Position numbers and translations under genes: made by a program. The notes beneath the pieces are model-generated. The model worked only from the letters and a program-made list of their open reading frames with translations, did not search any database and had not been told where the DNA came from. Positions 5,321-5,685 of a stretch of 5,685 nucleotides of DNA are shown here, in pieces; within the stretch, counting starts at the first letter, position 1, and every line of letters begins with the position of its first letter. Source of the stretch: Candidatus Woesearchaeota archaeon (lineage in GTDB: Archaea > Nanobdellota > Nanobdellia > Woesearchaeales > GW2011-AR4); contig JACPMU010000020.1 of assembly GCA_016185865.1 (NCBI GenBank), positions 1-5,685 on the forward strand. The letters are read 5' to 3'.

Positions 5321-5557
5321 ATGAAAGTAACTGTTTACGGAACAAAAACATGCCCTTGGTGCAAAAAGACAAGGGAATTTTTAGAAAAGCATAAGATTAA
5401 ATTTAATGATGTGCATGTTGAGGACGATAAAAAAGCTGCTGATGAAATGATAAAAAAATCCGGCCAACAAAGCGTTCCTGTAATAGATGTTGACGGTAAA
5501 ATAATTTTGGGGTATGATGTTGAAAAACTAAAGGATGCTTTGAAAATAAAATGGTGA
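5321..5557 (+). CDS. Glutaredoxin-like protein, YruB family
   Basis: 78 residues, full length for a small single-domain thioredoxin-fold redoxin. Strand MKVTVYGT is followed by the redox motif CPWC (Cys11, Cys14), helix KKTREFLEKHKIKF, strand DVHVED, a helix, then the cis-proline loop QSVPVIDVDG (Pro53) and ILGYD (62-66). The CPWC centre with the KSGQ...VPVIDVDG pattern fits the glutaredoxin-like YruB family better than classical CPYC glutaredoxins. It probably acts in the cytoplasm as a thiol-disulfide reductant, fed by glutathione-independent partners in archaea; the partner is not visible here. It has its own promoter and a good ribosome-binding site. Its last 7 bases overlap the start of the Cys-rich small gene, implying translational coupling. 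Confidence 0.93.
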   Translation: MKVTVYGTKTCPWCKKTREFLEKHKIKFNDVHVEDDKKAADEMIKKSGQQSVPVIDVDGKIILGYDVEKLKDALKIKW

Positions 5558-5685
5558 AAGAAAACAGGAAAAACAACAAAAAATATTACCAATGCGGGAT
5601 ATGCAAGTTTTATTACGAAACAAAAAGTTTGGCAGGCAAATGCGAAGCTTTCTGCAAAAAGCACAATTCATGCAGCCTGGAAATC
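5551..5685 (+). CDS. Small Cys-rich, probably metal-binding protein (partial at 3' end)
   Basis: An open frame from ATG 5551 (or GTG 5554) to the window end gives 45 residues so far and is not closed. After a basic start (MVKENRKNNKKYYQ) it has CGIC (Cys15, Cys18), then Cys31, Cys35, His38 and Cys41, a spacing that suggests a zinc-ribbon-like or other metal-binding fold. I do not recognise the family. It overlaps the glutaredoxin gene by 7 bases in another frame, so the two are likely co-translated. Cysteine placement and the overlap argue against a chance frame. It could be a substrate or partner of the redoxin, but that is speculation. Confidence 0.65.
   Translation, partial: MVKENRKNNKKYYQCGICKFYYETKSLAGKCEAFCKKHNSCSLEI

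Noticed and set aside
5335..5664. Minus-strand 109-codon frame opposite the glutaredoxin and the small Cys-rich gene
   Set aside because: The plus strand has a clear CPWC redoxin with promoter and ribosome-binding site. The reverse product is Phe/Ser-rich low-complexity sequence without a start signal.

Overview
The window looks like archaeal chromosomal DNA. The promoters upstream of both divergent transcripts read as a BRE plus a TATA box of the TTTAAATA type. Ribosome-binding sites of the GGTGAT type recur at a constant distance from the start codons. One gene encodes a membrane-anchored protein of the COG1361 'S-layer domain' type, a mostly archaeal family. The DNA is AT-rich with tightly packed genes. 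An uncultured DPANN-like lineage (for example Woesearchaeota or Pacearchaeota) would fit, but that is inference; no rRNA or other marker gene is present.

Layout. Bases 1-184 (+) hold the last 60 codons of an adenylate-forming acyl-CoA synthetase-like enzyme. It converges on a five-gene operon read on the minus strand from about 5150 down to 238. In transcription order the operon encodes a PadR-family regulator (5133-4636), a LolD/MacB-type ABC ATPase (4639-3941), a secreted COG1361-like protein with a C-terminal membrane anchor (3939-2689), and two paralogous MacB/FtsX-type permeases (2672-1446 and 1449-238). Spacing is extremely tight: ATGA overlaps at 4636-4639 and 1446-1449, one base between ATPase stop and COG1361 start, and 16 bases before the first permease. 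A 187-bp divergent region (5134-5320) separates the operon from a plus-strand YruB-type glutaredoxin (5321-5557). That gene overlaps the start of a small Cys-rich protein that runs off the window at 5685. No gene-free stretch exceeds 300 bases.

How the genes work together. The ATPase and the two permeases make up a plausible complete MacB/LolCDE-like transporter, probably with a permease heterodimer, that drives an extracytoplasmic mechanical or export task. No MacA or TolC homologue is present, as expected for a cell without a Gram-negative envelope. The COG1361-like protein occupies the slot where an extracytoplasmic partner is expected. The PadR protein probably represses its own operon: a near-perfect palindrome (5149-5166), preceded by a degenerate tandem copy, lies between the TATA box and the start codon.

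The least expected feature is a 27-bp direct repeat, 25/27 identical, at 206-232 and 5258-5284, which brackets the whole operon. On the minus strand both copies carry the same open frame (KATN-D/V-SEYA). The left copy lies downstream of, and in frame with, the second permease, and that frame ends in the same ALRYE-stop as the permease itself. Either the 3' end of the permease was duplicated or replaced, or the dispersed repeat family derives from such a permease tail.
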